A DNA stretch of 64,000 nucleotides from the NCBI RefSeq assembly GCF_950023065.1, contig NC_088679.1, positions 7,998,001 through 8,062,000 on the forward strand, written 5' to 3'. The notes below the pieces were generated by a model. It was given only the letters and a program-made list of their open reading frames with translations, was not told where the DNA came from and searched no databases. Below are positions 13,300-25,351 of this stretch, piece after piece. Each line of letters begins with the position of its first letter. Within the stretch, counting starts at the first letter, position 1. The position numbers and the translations under genes were made by a program. The DNA comes from Planococcus citri (taxonomy: Eukaryota; Arthropoda; Insecta; Hemiptera; Pseudococcidae).

Positions 13300-15110
13300 A
13301 CCCAGAAAAAAAAAAAGAATGTGAATGTAAAATTGAAATTGATCATGAAAAAAAAATCAAAAAACGAAAACAAATGACAAAAAATTAATCAAAACCCAAA
13401 AAATAAAAAATAAACTGTGAAAATCAAACCCAAAAAAATATTATTCTTCGCAACTTTGAAGTATGAAAGAAAAAATTCTAAAACTAATTGAAACATATTA
13501 AAGAAATGGAACAACAAATACAAAAAAATCTAAAAATGAAATCGATCAAGAAAAAACTAAAATGGAAATGAAAGCAAGAAGACAAAAACAAATTAAAAAC
13601 TAAAAATAAAAAACAAATATTCCAATAAAAAAAAACCCTTAGCTTCAAAAATTACAACAGATTCTAGCCCACTCCCTCCCCCCCCAAAAAACTTGCCAAA
13701 ACACAGGAAATCAAATGACCTAAAAATCAAAAATCAAAAAAATATCATCTTTTCCACTTCATAATAAAAACAAAGAACTTTACAAACGAAGCAGAATCTT
13801 AAAAAAAATTATGGAAAAAAATGAACGAAAAATTCCAAAAACTAAAACGTAAACTAAAGCAAAAAAATTAAAAAAAAATCTTCATTAAAAAAACCGCTCA
13901 GCTTCAAAAATTAAAACAGATTCTCTCCCCCCTTCTCCCCCCCCCCATTGGAAAAAACACTGAAAATATAATGACCTAAAAATGAAAACCAAGGAAAACC
14001 AAAAAAGCATTATTCTCACAACCAAATAATTCTACAAACGAAACAAAACCTGAAAAAAATGTAAAAAAATAAATGAAAAATTCCAAAAACTAAAATGGAA
14101 TTTAAAGCAAAAAAATTTAAAGAAATTAAAAATTAAAAATAAAACACAATAATCTTAATTTTGAAAAAAAAACGCTGAGTTTCAAAAAGTGGAACAGATC
14201 CTAAACCCCTTTCCCATTCCCCCTTTAAAAAAACTGGAAAAAACACAAAAAATCGATCCAAAAATTAAAATCAAAAAAAAAAAAAACATTATCCTCACAA
14301 TCTCGAAATCCAAACAAAAAATTCTATACAAACGAAACAAAACCTGAAAAAATTGAAAAAAATAAATGAAATATTCCAAAAACTAAAATGGAAACGAAAG
14401 CAAAAAATTTTAAGAAATTAAAAATTAAAAATAAAACACAAAAATCTTAATTTTGAAAAAAAAAACGCTGAGTTTCAAAAATTGGAACAGATCCTAACCC
14501 CCTCCCCCTTCCCCCCTCAAAAAAAACTTGAAAAAACACTGGAAATCAATTGACCCAAAAATGAAAACCAAAAAAAAAACATTATCTTCACAATCTCGAA
14601 ATCAAAACAAAAAATTATACAAACGAAATAAAACACGAAAAAATGGAAAAAAATAAACGAAAAATTCCAGAAAAAAATCGATTAAGAAAAAACCAAAACG
14701 AAAAATGGAAACAATAATACTAAAAACAAATTGAAATCGAAAAAGCAAAAAAAATCCAAAACAAAAATTGCTATTAAAAAAACAAAAAAGAGAAAAAAGT
14801 CTCAAAAATGAAAACAAAAAAAATCCGTAAACGGAATAGAAGATGAAAAAACATGAAAAAACATGAGCAAAAAATTATAAAAACAAATCGATCACGAAAA
14901 AAAAACTCAAACGGAAAATGAAAACAAAACAGCACTAAAAACTAATTGAAAACTAAAAACAAAAATTTTTATTTCAAAAAAAAAAAATTAGGTAAAAAAC
15001 AGGAAAGCAGAGTCTTGAAAACGAAAACAAAAATTAAAAACCATAATAGAAGGGCTACTCCTGATCAAAAACATTAAAACAACGTTAAAATTGAAACAAA
15101 AATTCTAAAA
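13300..15110. repeat. A-rich tandem repeat, about 260-290-bp units
   Basis: The units share an A-rich body (AAACGAAACAAAACCTGAAA, ATTCCAAAAACTAAAATGGA) and a marker, TTCAAAAATTGGAACAGATCC, followed by a C-run. The marker occurs near 13,643, 13,900, 14,180 and 14,473. The strand asymmetry (few G on the plus strand) is striking. The Phe-rich minus-strand frames are repeat by-products. Confidence 0.65.
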
Positions 15111-15239
15111 ACGAAATAGGTATAAATCGAGAGATGAAAATTGGTGTAAACCGTAAAATCTCCTTTTTGAAGAACGTTCTAAATTTTAAAACACGTACGG
15201 TTCCATCTGCTATAATCAGACAAATTTGGTTCAATTCGT

Positions 15240-16100
15240 TCGCGAACGACTTGCGCAGCAGGGACGAAGCGAAGGGGGCTAGGGGCAGCCTGCCCTCCCC
15301 CCCGTGTTCCACGAAAGTTGGGAAAAGTTGGGAAACTGTGAGAAATACAAGAAAGTTGGGAAAATACAAAAATTCCGACGATAAGAATTTTAGTTTTGGA
15401 GTTTTCAAATATTAAAATTGTTTACAATCATCAAATGTTAAAAACTTTTCCAACTTTTGAAGCCAAACCAGTTTCTAAATCTATATGATTTTCCCAACTA
15501 AAATTCACATTTTTTTCAAAAAATGTTGCCCTCACTCTCGCTTCGCTCGGCCCAAATTGATTCTCTTCTACAAAGTTACAATATTAAAAAAAATCTATGA
15601 TTGAATTTGAAAAAGTTGAGAATAGAAAAACCGAATTCTTTCATTAAAATTGATGTTATTCTACTTTTCAAATCATAAATTTTCCAACAGTTTTGCCCTC
15701 GCTTTGCTCGGGCCATTCAAAATGCTACTTTAAAAAATTTTAAGAATATGAAAATTAAACAGAAAAATTCCAGAAATACTCATAATATTCAAAGCTTATA
15801 AAAAATGCAAATTTTTCATTTCTTTCGGAACAGAACCACTAGCTTTTCGAAAAATTTGTAATACCAGAGTGTTCAGCATGTTAAAATTTTGATTATAGTC
15901 GGCAAAGTCACAATTTTTTGGCTACCAAAATGTCGTGATACAATCCCCTTACCACTTGTAACTTAAATACCCTCTTTTTTCATCCAACTTGAGAATTTTC
16001 AGTGGAATAAGTTGGGAATTCTCAGTCAAATTAGTTGGGAATCTTAGGATCTTTGCCCCCGCCCCCCAGCAAATCCACTTCGCTACGTCCCTGTCAGAAT
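15240..16100. mobile_element. Possible degenerate element with CTTCGC inverted ends
   Basis: CAGGGACGAAGCGAAG near 15,258 is opposed by CTTCGCTACGTCCCTG near 16,078. Between them lie two copies of the CCCTCGCTTCGCTCGGGCC-type motif (15,526-15,553 and 15,693-15,714) and repeated AGTTGGGAA phrases. Both ends are followed by C-runs. This looks like a decayed non-autonomous element, but the ends are not clean. Confidence 0.35.
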
Positions 16101-18245
16101 CGACAAATTATTCGAGAACGTCTGAGCATTCCTACCTAATTATTTTTGCAAGTATTATTGGCATTTCAATTGTTCTTTTGTTTAAATACAATATTGTGAT
16201 GATTTAAAAGAATTTTCTATGCATAATTTTTGGGCCAATTTTTGCGATCGTTGAATTCGATATTTTTTAGGATGAGGTGTAGGTTGTAGGTACGTTGAAT
16301 TTCTCAAATTGAACAATTTTTCTACTAAGAAAACAAAGTAAAGTCTTTCAAAAAACAGCGTACGTAATTTTTAATTTGATGAAAAAACAAAGTAGGTAAT
16401 TCTTCAGGATCTTCACCTATTTCATAATCTAATTCACATTCGTATACGGTTATTGAAAAAAAAAAACAAGAACATATTTTAATCCTTTTCATAACCCAGC
16501 CATTTTACCCATTTCACATGCATTATAACATTAATGAATTATCGCGTTTCGTTTGCACGTGCTCTCTTCATCGGTACGACCATCGAAACATTTTATAATT
16601 TTACATAATTTTCCATTTTTTCTGACAAGATCACATTTACGAAATCAAATTTGATTATTCATTTAGAAAAAAACAAACTTCCGTTCATTATTTTTACGCG
16701 AACCGAGTCGGGTGAAAAAAAAAATTTAATTAAAATATCATCTTGTCCGAAACCTAATAACATTGGCCGCTAAATATTCTACCAGTAGATATGTATAGTT
16801 TTGTAGGTATGTGTGTGTTTTTTCCTTAATTAAAAAACACCTTTAACTATACGAAACATGTTTGTTTTTACGTTTTCCGTTGAAGTATCGTAATTATGTA
16901 ATAGACCGCCTACAGATTTTTCTGTTAGAGCTGCCATTAATAGTTGTAACTTTGTCGCGGGCTAGAACAACCTATATGAAGAAGAAGAAAGGTGTGGGAG
17001 AGAATGGACTAGGCTCCATTCATATCTCGTATTATTATAAGAGTAGTTTTACTCGAGAGTTGGTCTAGTACATTGATACAATTATTAATGGTTTCAATAT
17101 GTGTGTGAGATGAAAATTTCGCTTGTACATATAAGGTCGGAAATTTGGACACGTAGATTAAATTTTTATACTTTCAAAGGATATATTCACATACTTACAG
17201 GTATATAGAATATGTTTACAAGAGAAACTAACTTTTAAGTCAACTGTTAATGTACATAATATCAGCGAAGGGATCTTTAAAGGGAAGATATAACGATACT
17301 TTACACTTATATTTTTTTAAGTACCTAGGTACATCTACGATCATTATTAACATTAATACTCGTACGAGGACCTGATTTTTTTAATGATTATCAGCGTAAC
17401 AACATTTCCTGTATACAACCAGACCACCAACACCAGCCCTTAATTGTTAAGAGCCGAAAATATGGTATTTTTTCAACGTCGCAGTCAGTCAATTTCATTT
17501 TCCATATTACACGGTGTGTTTTTTTACACTTCGAATAGCGAAAAACTATAAGGTACGACATTAGGGGCATCTGACGATGTTACGTCCAAATTCATGCCTA
17601 TTAAAAATATCTAAATTTTTTTTCCTCGCTGTAGAATTGGGTATAGGTAGCTGGGCGTTGCGCGACGTTTCGTGACTAAAGCGTACAATGCGAATTAATC
17701 TCCACTTAGTTATATTACACGGCCACTTTGAACCTGAGAAAAAGCTGTTAAAGAGCGTTCAGCTTCCCATCTGTCAAATGAATACGCTACTGCACGAATA
17801 GATATATTATGATGAATATTAAACATATGTTCTGAAATTTTTAAATATTCTTTTTGAGAGAAAAAAAAACAACCTGAACAATATAAATAGCCATAGAGAA
17901 AATTAGACGGCGGTGGCGGCAGCCTTTTTGAGTAAAAGTAAACCGCATTATGCCACAGTTTGAAAAATGTATTGTATTTTTTGGAGCCAGGCTTTTTCAG
18001 ATGAAGATAGAATTTGCTTTAACAGCCATATAATAATAATAAACGATGTATGCGTAGTGTGGTTTTTATTGTATTATAAATATCGGTTTTGTTGCATAAA
18101 TAACAAACACATAGGTAGGTAGGTATACCTAATATTTATAATAATTATAAGATATCGTTTTCATTATTGATACTTGAACCTTTGATAGGTTGTATAAAAT
18201 GTACGAGTACTTTTCTAAACTAATGTAATGTAAAAGTCGATATAG
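16101..18245. other. No gene recognised
   Basis: Unique-looking AT-rich sequence with short GTAGGTACCTA-type runs. I see no exon, RNA or element here. Confidence 0.35.
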
Positions 18246-19477
18246 CCCAGTCAAAATGCAATTTGACCCAAACATTATTATTGCGATCAAAGGTTTTTTT
18301 GGTGAATATTGTCTAGGGTGGTATGCTGAACAACATACTAAAAGTCCCCGTCCCTACCCCACGAGATAACCCCCCCACAGTGGATCAAAGCCCCCCAAAA
18401 TCAGTTTTTCGTCAAGAACTCCTGAAATATTGAATTTTGAGTAAAATGAGTTCAGTGATCATTTCATCTCCTCTCCAATACCTATCAAATGAGCTATCGA
18501 CCAACTCCCTAGCCTCAAGCGGGGTGGCGCTAGACCCCTCAACGTGACGTGATTTTAATAATTTTACATTTTATGACTTGGGACTTGTAACCTGTTCTAA
18601 TTGATAAAATGAAGCCAAACTTGGGGAATGGGATTCTTTTGGGAGCTAGAGTTGACCTCTGGAGTGGGGAGGGTCAAAGTTGAAAATTACAGAAAGGTCA
18701 TTTATTTGGAGGGGCATAACATGACCCCAAATGAATGAAAAGAGTCCAAAATCATACCATCGGACAGTAACTCATCTGTGATTAACATATCCAAATTTCA
18801 GCTTCCTAGGTCATCCCCACTCCTTTTAAGATAGAAAAAACCGAAATAGGGACAAAATAAGGGGATTTTCACCTTAATTCCGCTTTAAATGGGGTGGGGA
18901 TGACCCAGGAAGCTGAAATTTGGATATGTTGATCACAGATGAGGTACTGTCCGATGGTATGATTTTGGACTCTTTTCATTCATTTGGGGTCATGTTATGC
19001 CCCTCCAAATAAATGACCTTTCTGTAATTTTCAACTTTGACCCTCCCTACTCCAGAGGTCAACTCTAGCTCCCAAAAGAATCCCATTCCCCAAGTTTGAC
19101 TTCATTTTATCAATTAGAACAGGTTACAAGTCCCAAGTCATAAAATGTAAAATCATTATAAATCACGTCACGTTGAGGGGTCTAGCGCCACCCCCCTTGA
19201 GGCTAGGGAGTTGGTCGATAGCTCATTTTATACGTATTGGAGAGGAGATGAAATGATCATTGAGCTCATTTTACTCAAAATTCAATATTTCAGGAGTTCT
19301 TGACGAAAAACTGATTTTGGGGGGCTTTGATCCTCTGTGGGGGGGTTAGCTCGTGGGGTAGGGGCGGGGACTTTGAGTATGTTGTTCAGAATACCACCCT
19401 AGACAATATTCACCAAGAAAACCTTTGATTGCAATAATGTTTTGGGTTCACCTATTTTTTTCTACTATTTTACTGGG
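18246..19477. mobile_element. 1.2-kb palindromic fold-back element
   Basis: Almost the whole segment is an inverted repeat. The left arm from CCCAGT (18,246) pairs with the right arm ending ACTGGG (19,477), with the centre near 18,862. The inner arms (about 18,360-18,850 against 18,890-19,370) are very similar by eye, with scattered substitutions. The outermost 60 bp are less alike and have an indel. No transposase frame is present, so it must be moved in trans if at all. No clear target duplication was found. Confidence 0.8.
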
Positions 19478-20073
19478 TTAATAATACTTAAGTAATTTTT
19501 TTCTCAAGTTTAGGTAGGGATGGAATTCGTCGAAAAGCTGGATTTTCTTTCATGCTTTCGAAAGATCTCTTTTGAATTAACACTCGTTGAATTTTGTAGT
19601 AGGTACATAGACAATGCTACAATTTGTCCAGAGAGTTCTCAATAAACACCGACATCTAATTGAAACATGACTAAAGTTCTCTTTTACTCTTCACAGAGTA
19701 TTTTGAGATTCTGCTTTTACGTAGATATCCGGATCATTCAAATTCCACAATGAGAGATGAATAAAATTTTACTCTTAAAACTGTTATTCAAGATTATATT
19801 AGGTATTCGTTATTTTTGCATTGAAACGATGAAGTAAAGCGATAAAAAATTAAAAACATTGCTCGAGTAAGATAACATATAATTTTCCAATTGATAATAA
19901 AATAAACTAAGTACAATGCCAATGTACTCGTCATCGCAAATCTTTGATGAATTGCTTCGGTATTAGGCTATAAGAGTAAGGTTAATTATTTTTTCACTCT
20001 ATACAGATTACCCATCACTGGTACAGTGTTCGTCTCATCTCCGAGTGTTTCTTTGCTCAAATCAAAACCCAAT
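19478..20073 (+). other. Upstream region of Ly6 gene A1, duplicated upstream of A2
   Basis: From about 19,631 this sequence (GAGAGTTCTCAATAAACACC onward) matches the region starting at about 28,676, upstream of gene A2. This marks the left edge of the segmental duplication. The match continues through both genes. Regulatory elements are likely inside, but none can be named. Confidence 0.55.
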
Positions 20074-21282
20074 ATGAATGGAGTTACAATTTTCTTAATT
20101 TGTGCGTGTATTTTCTTAATCTATGTACCTGCAGGTAAGAATTTTCATTCTAATTGGAGTGCTGGTTTTTTTTGTAAAATATTCAAATGAATGTACCCAC
20201 ATACCTATACGTTTCATTTAAATAAATATCTGGTAAGTTCACCTGCAGGTTCATCAAAACAATTTTTAAAAATAAATTTCTGAATTTCAGGGTACGGTTT
20301 AAGATGTTGGGAATGCACATCAGAGCTAATTGCTAATTGTTTAAATCCTTCACCAATCGCCCAAGTCAAAATAAAGGAACGTAAAAATTCGGAAACCAAC
20401 AAATATGTGTGTCGTGTAGTTGAATTTTACGACAAAAAACGTAAGTGTGGCACTACTGTAGGTGTAAAAAACTAAGACTAAGTACCTAATTTTCGAGATA
20501 AACGCTCAAAATATTGTAAGCACCCAATGCTTTTTTTGTGTGATAGATGCAATTTTAATACTTACTTACAACTTACAATATTTTTCATACTCCTGCGATG
20601 TGAACTTTATCTCGATTCATTAAGTATAACTATCTCTACCTGTACTCATTGTAAGAAAATTGAAATTTGCTGGAAATTGTTTTTCGATAAAAGTACTCTG
20701 CATTAGTATGCAGATATCTAGACCTGCAATCATTTTTATTTAGACAGATATTACTTCATAGTCCAACTTTCAAGGTCATGTTCAAACTATTCAAATTATT
20801 ACAAAAATGTAGAATTTTTTGTGGTTGAAAGTAGGTCTAGGTAGGTTGATCATCTCCGGAAATTCGTGACATGGTAAAAATTAAAATTTTATCAAGTGCC
20901 TGCCTGTACAGATTTTATATTTTTTTTCTCAGATAAAATTTAAATTTCTCACCCAAGTACCTATTCAAAAAAAAACAATCAATATTCCTTCTGAAAGTTA
21001 TGGCTATTTTCTTGAGAATAGAGTAAAGGTACCTGCTACCTAAGTAATTGAGAGATTTTCGGCAAAAATCATTTTCAAAACATTTTCTAATTATTCTAAG
21101 AAGTAAGTACCTATGTATATCTAATCTACCCATTAATGATTTCAGAGAAGAAAACACACATTTCACGGTCTTCTGTGGAAGAAAAAGATAGGAGCAACAA
21201 TGACGCATGTTCTAAAACTCGTCTAGCATTTTATGCTCAAGTTGATAAATGCCGGACCTGCACTGAAGATTTATGCGCCTAA
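20074..21282 (+). CDS. Ly6/uPAR-like secreted protein A1 (three exons)
   Basis: Proposed CDS is join(20074..20134, 20291..20440, 21146..21282), 115 residues. All introns are GT-AG and phase 1. Exon 1 encodes a signal peptide (MNGVTIFLICACIFLIYVPA). Exon 2 begins GYGLRCWEC and exon 3 ends CRTCTEDLCA. Eight cysteines in CxxC...C...C...C...CxxC...C order fit a three-finger Ly6/Quiver-like domain with one disulfide fewer than the usual ten-cysteine form. There is no C-terminal hydrophobic segment and the usual final Asn is replaced, so the product should be secreted and not GPI-anchored. A poly(A) signal lies at 21,405. A2 is its close copy, with the same exon lengths (61, 150 and 137 nt). Function is unknown. 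Confidence 0.82.
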
Positions 21283-21404
21283 TCTCGATTTGTAATTTTT
21301 GTACTCGAACTGGATTTCTTGCACACTTTATTTTTTCAACCTTATCAGAGTAATTTTAAGACGCTTACATTTTTATGCTTTTGAATCTATGCAGATACCT
21401 GAAA

Positions 21405-21410
21405 AATAAA
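21405..21410 (+). terminator. AATAAA polyadenylation signal of A1
   Basis: Canonical AATAAA 123 bp after the A1 stop codon, followed by a T-rich stretch. Confidence 0.5.
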
Positions 21411-21800
21411 ATATACATATTTTATTCTTTCGTCACCTACCTATATCAATTCTCGTATTGGTGCATTTTGTAAATTTCAAGCTTATAAAACGATGCGTTG
21501 ACTAATGTAGATAAGTATAGGTACGCCAGATGTACCCTATATGATTTTAATTCCTGTAAGCGGAAGTCAAAAAATGAGTTGAAAAATTATCTCATGTTAT
21601 TTTTTTGGAATTTGATGTAATTTTAATTGGAAACATAATTTTCCCAATTAACGTGCTACGTGGTATTTTTAACTAAAAAAAAAACCAGTGATTCAAGCTT
21701 ATCGTATCATTACTAATTGCATTTTTTACCATGCATTTTTTTTTCTTCCATAAATGGTAACAAGTGATTGCAAAATGCAAACAAGCATGATAACAAATCG

Positions 21801-21808
21801 TATAAAAT
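21801..21808 (+). promoter_or_regulatory. TATA box of Ly6 gene A3
   Basis: TATAAAAT lies 149 bp upstream of the A3 start codon. The paralog A4 has the same TATAAAAT in the same place (30,990-30,997), also followed by a GAGCTATTTTT context, so it is conserved between the duplicates. An initiator-like TCAGTAG follows near 21,851 in A3. Confidence 0.55.
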
Positions 21809-21949
21809 ACCCAAATAGGACGAGCTATTTTTATTGGTACTTGTATTAAGTCAGTAGATGTATTTGTAGTGTTGAACGCTGCTCTATTTATTTTGAGTGC
21901 CTAAACCAATTCCGCGATTTAGTTACCTATCGTTGATATTTTTTGAAAA

Positions 21950-24291
21950 ATGAAAATGACTAGTTTCAAAACTTTAATATTTTGTGCTTTTATTCTGCTC
22001 GTTTATGTATCGAAAGGTAAGCAAACTACGTATACCTTTGTATTATTAGGCCTACCATTGGGTCATTCCATGCCAAATCGGCGGATTTTTGCACGAGAGG
22101 TCTTCGATTTTTCTCAAAATCAGATCATGTGTAGAGGTCATTAAACGATGACGAATGATGCAAATTGGACATTTTTTCGATTTTTTTTTTTGGCGGAGCT
22201 TGAAAACTTTTGAAGCAAAAATATTCCCAAGCAACGAATATGAGATTCATTCTGATTGCGTACACATAAATCCTCAGTATTGACGTGTAATGTGCAAAGT
22301 TTGTTCAATATCATCGTTATAATCAGTTTGGGGGGCAAAACTCCACCGCGGGGGGGGGGGTCAGAATTTAAAATGATTGCGATTTGTTTTTTTTTTCATT
22401 TCATTTCATCCCCTTTTTTTCTTTTTTCTTTTTTGTATCTTCCGTTTTTTTTTGTTTTTTTTCTTGTTTTTATCATTTTTCTGTTTTTTCTTTCATTTTT
22501 GTATTTTTTTCCACCAATATTTTTTTTATAAATCCTCATGTACAGACACCCAATGTGCAAAGTGTTCATTTTCGTAGTTAGATTTATGGTCGGAGGGGGG
22601 GGGGGCAAAACTCCACCGAGGGGGTGCAAATGAAAAATGAATGCAATTTTCGAGCTCAGCGCGAAATGGTATACCACTTGGATAGGTCATGTTCAAGTTT
22701 TCAAATCCATGTTCAAACATAGTCTTGAAAGGGGAAGGGAGGGGGTGGAGATTAAATGAAAACTTTTGAAGCAAAAATATTCCCAAGCAACGAATATGAG
22801 ATTCATTCTGATTGCGTACACATAAATCCTCAGTATCGACGTGTAATGTGCAAAGTTTGTTCAATATCATCGTTATAATCAGTTTGGGGGGGCAAAACTC
22901 CACCGCGGGGGGGGGGTCAGAATTTAAAATGATTGCGATTTTTGTGTTCGGCGCGAAATTTTTTACCATTTTGATGGGTCGCATCGATATTATCGAATTT
23001 ACAATGCATTATTTAATTCGGGGGGTGGGGGAGTGGTAACAAGCCTATTAGTGCTCATAAAATCGCGTTGTGCAAGTATTTTTTCGCCGTTTTTGGGCAG
23101 TTGGGCTTCAAATAGCCCCGTCTAACAAACGTCCAAGAAATTGTTTGGTCCTCAGCCATATCGTAGACATGAGAGCCATTTTACCATCAAAAATGGCCAA
23201 AAATGCATAAAAATCGCATTCAAAGTGCCATAGAATGCAGTTTTGCAGGGTTTCACGAAAAAAAATTACATATTTGGTATCGGGAGAAGTCCCCCAACAC
23301 AACCCCGTCGAGTTTTTTCGGTCCCGACCATGTCCCCAAAATCGCCATTTTGAGGGTCCACCCCCTCGTTGTGCGGGGAAAAAATTTCAAAATTGCACTT
23401 TTCCAAATGGGGCAGGTAGTACCTTCATTTTGGCAGCGCATTTTTTTGGTCCCCGAAAAAAAAATACAAAATCAACTTCTAGAGCACTTTTTCGTGTATA
23501 TTATGGATTATAGTCTAGTTGGCAAAACGGCATTTTTTAGACAGTGCATTCTGAATAGGGATTGCCAATCGGGAAATGGACGTCAAAGGTTGAAACTTGG
23601 TTTACACCCTATTCTCGACCTTGTAACATTTAATTGAATTTTTGTAAAAATTGCAGGAAATGGTTTACAATGTTGGAGCTGTAATTCACAAGCCGAAGGA
23701 GAAGGGGCTTGCGACCATGCCAGAAAGTCGGAAACTTTTACTGCTGATATGCTGAATAGGCCAATATGTGTGTCAGCGAAATTCGCGTTCAAGAATGGTG
23801 AGTGAAAACTATAGATAAGTAGAATTCTACCAGCTATAATTCTACTTCACTCTCCGGTACAGAAAATAAGATTGAATCAGAGTAATTTTTATTAGAATAG
23901 GTACTTACTTAGGTAGTTGTATCAATAATTAGCACTCTATTATCTTTCATGTTGCTAAAAACAAGTACCTAGGTATGTACCTCTACCTATACCTACATAG
24001 ATATCAATCAAACAAAAAGGAACACTATTTTATTTGTACATAATTTCAGATTCTTCAAAGACGTACTTTTTCCGATCCATCTTCCAAGCCTCTAAATCAA
24101 TTCAGTTTCCAGCCGACGACTGTGTAAATGAAGCTTTTGTGCGCGAAGTCTATGGAGAACGCGCTAAATACATAAACTTGCAGCAGTGTCAAACCTGTTA
24201 CGAAGATTTTTGCAACGTGGCAGTAAGAGGACAAACATGTATTCTCGTAATGATCGCAGGAATAATTATAAGTTTGAGTTTTTATATGTGA
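21950..24291 (+). CDS. Ly6/uPAR-like GPI-anchored protein A3 (three exons)
   Basis: Proposed CDS is join(21950..22016, 23657..23797, 24050..24291), 149 residues, with GT-AG phase-1 introns. Exon 1 is a signal peptide (MKMTSFKTLIFCAFILLVYV). Exon 2 starts GNGLQCWSC and contains GACDH and PICVS. Exon 3 contains PADDC and CQTCYEDFCN, then AVRGQTCILVMIAGIIISLS, a hydrophobic tail typical of a GPI-attachment signal. Eight cysteines are in the domain. Intron 1 (1.6 kb) is swollen by repeats, including a duplicated 183-bp block. ATTAAA at 24,321 may be the poly(A) signal. The closest relatives are A4 and A5. The product is probably a cell-surface protein with unknown ligand. Confidence 0.82.
22201..22941. 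repeat. Direct repeat of about 183 bp inside A3 intron 1
   Basis: The block at 22,201-22,384 (TGAAAACTTTTGAAGCAAAA to AAAATGATTGCGATT) recurs almost unchanged at 22,757-22,941. A diverged partial copy lies at about 22,530-22,670. Each carries a G-run next to AAAACTCCACCG. The intervening part is T-rich. The minus-strand frames here are by-products. It is probably part of a larger decayed transposon. Confidence 0.7.
22942..23656. other. Rest of A3 intron 1, unidentified insertion
   Basis: This GC-richer part (about 23,100-23,620) has no counterpart in the A4 intron, so it is probably inserted DNA. Open frames overlap on both strands and have no recognisable domain. Only the last 40 bp before the acceptor match the paralogs. 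Confidence 0.4.
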
Positions 24292-24332
24292 AATTCAATC
24301 TTTGTAAAAGATGATTGGATATTAAATATTAA

Positions 24333-25257
24333 GGGTAAAGGCACCAAATATGGACCACTTTTTTTTGGAGGATTGCCACTTGAAAACTATAGGAGGTAGA
24401 AACCTCCACAAAGGCTTAAAATGAAGTTCCATCCTTCCACCAACACTGTACAAAACTTCAGGGGTGAAGGTCAACTTTAAGTATGTTTTTTTTATTGTTG
24501 AGTGATGAGTGTCAAAATGACAGTTCGAAATTTTGGACGCCTAATATGGACCACCCATAAAATTTCAAAATAAACATACTTTCACATTTTTCAAAAGGTC
24601 ATATTTATTTGTAGAAATGAACAAAAAAACTTATTCTAAGCAGTTCAGATAATTTTGAATATTTTTTTCAAATTGTTGAATGACGAGTGTCAAAATAACA
24701 GTTCAAAATTTTGGACGTCTAATATGGACCACCTAAAGAATAATTTCAAAATAAACATATTTTTACGTTTCAAAACATCATATTTATTAGTAGAAATGAA
24801 CAAAAAAAAGTATTTCAAGCATTCCCCTTTTCAGCGGCTGTAAAAAATGAGTAAAAAATTCAATATCACAGGTGGTCCATATTAGCGCACCCCATAAAAA
24901 AAAACTTTGCACCAAAAATTTCTGTACATACGCTCATTTTTAGCAAAAACTGATCACTCCAGCAGAAACTACATCCTTTTTTGATATTATAAACATCAAT
25001 GCCATTTAGAAAATTACACCACATATATATTTTAATAAAAGTTGAAAAACACACTGAAAAAATTTTTCAGTGTCTCAAAACAGTTTTTTGTAAATTTCTC
25101 AGCGAGTTTTGACTTTACAGTTGTAATTTTTGTCTCATTCGTTTTTTTGATGAAAAATACATCAGAATACATTTTTTCCTGACAGATTGCGCTAATTACC
25201 AATGAGAAGGGGCGCTGGTCCATATTGCGGACTGGTCCATAATTGGTGCCCTTACCC
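24333..25257. mobile_element. piggyBac-like non-autonomous TIR element
   Basis: The left end GGGTAAAGGCACCAAATATG is matched by the inverted right end, which reads GGGTAAGGGCACCAATTATG on the other strand. It is preceded by TTAA and followed by TTAC, a near match to the TTAA duplication made by piggyBac transposases. Inside are two direct copies of about 145 bp (near 24,500 and 24,677), each with GGACG(C/T)CTAATATGGACCAC. No transposase is present. The insertion lies just after gene A3. Confidence 0.6.
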
Positions 25258-25291
25258 TTACCCACCTATAGCGACAGTATCTTTTTTTTTT

Positions 25292-25351
25292 TCTAAGACT
25301 TTCGTATTTTGTGTTTTCATTTTGATGATTCTTGTGTCAACAAATAAATAA
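25292..25351 (+). pseudogene. Relic signal-peptide exon of a lost Ly6 A-type gene
   Basis: Translates as SKTFVFCVFILMILVSTNK followed by a stop. This is clearly related to the exon-1 product of A3/A4 (FKTLIFCAFILLVYVSK). There is no ATG in place and no donor site where one is expected. A similar relic lies at 34,565, at the matching position of the second module, so it predates the segmental duplication. Confidence 0.55.

Noticed and set aside
22377..22581. Phe-rich plus-strand frames in A3 intron 1
   Set aside because: Low-complexity T-runs inside an intronic repeat; three frames are open at once.
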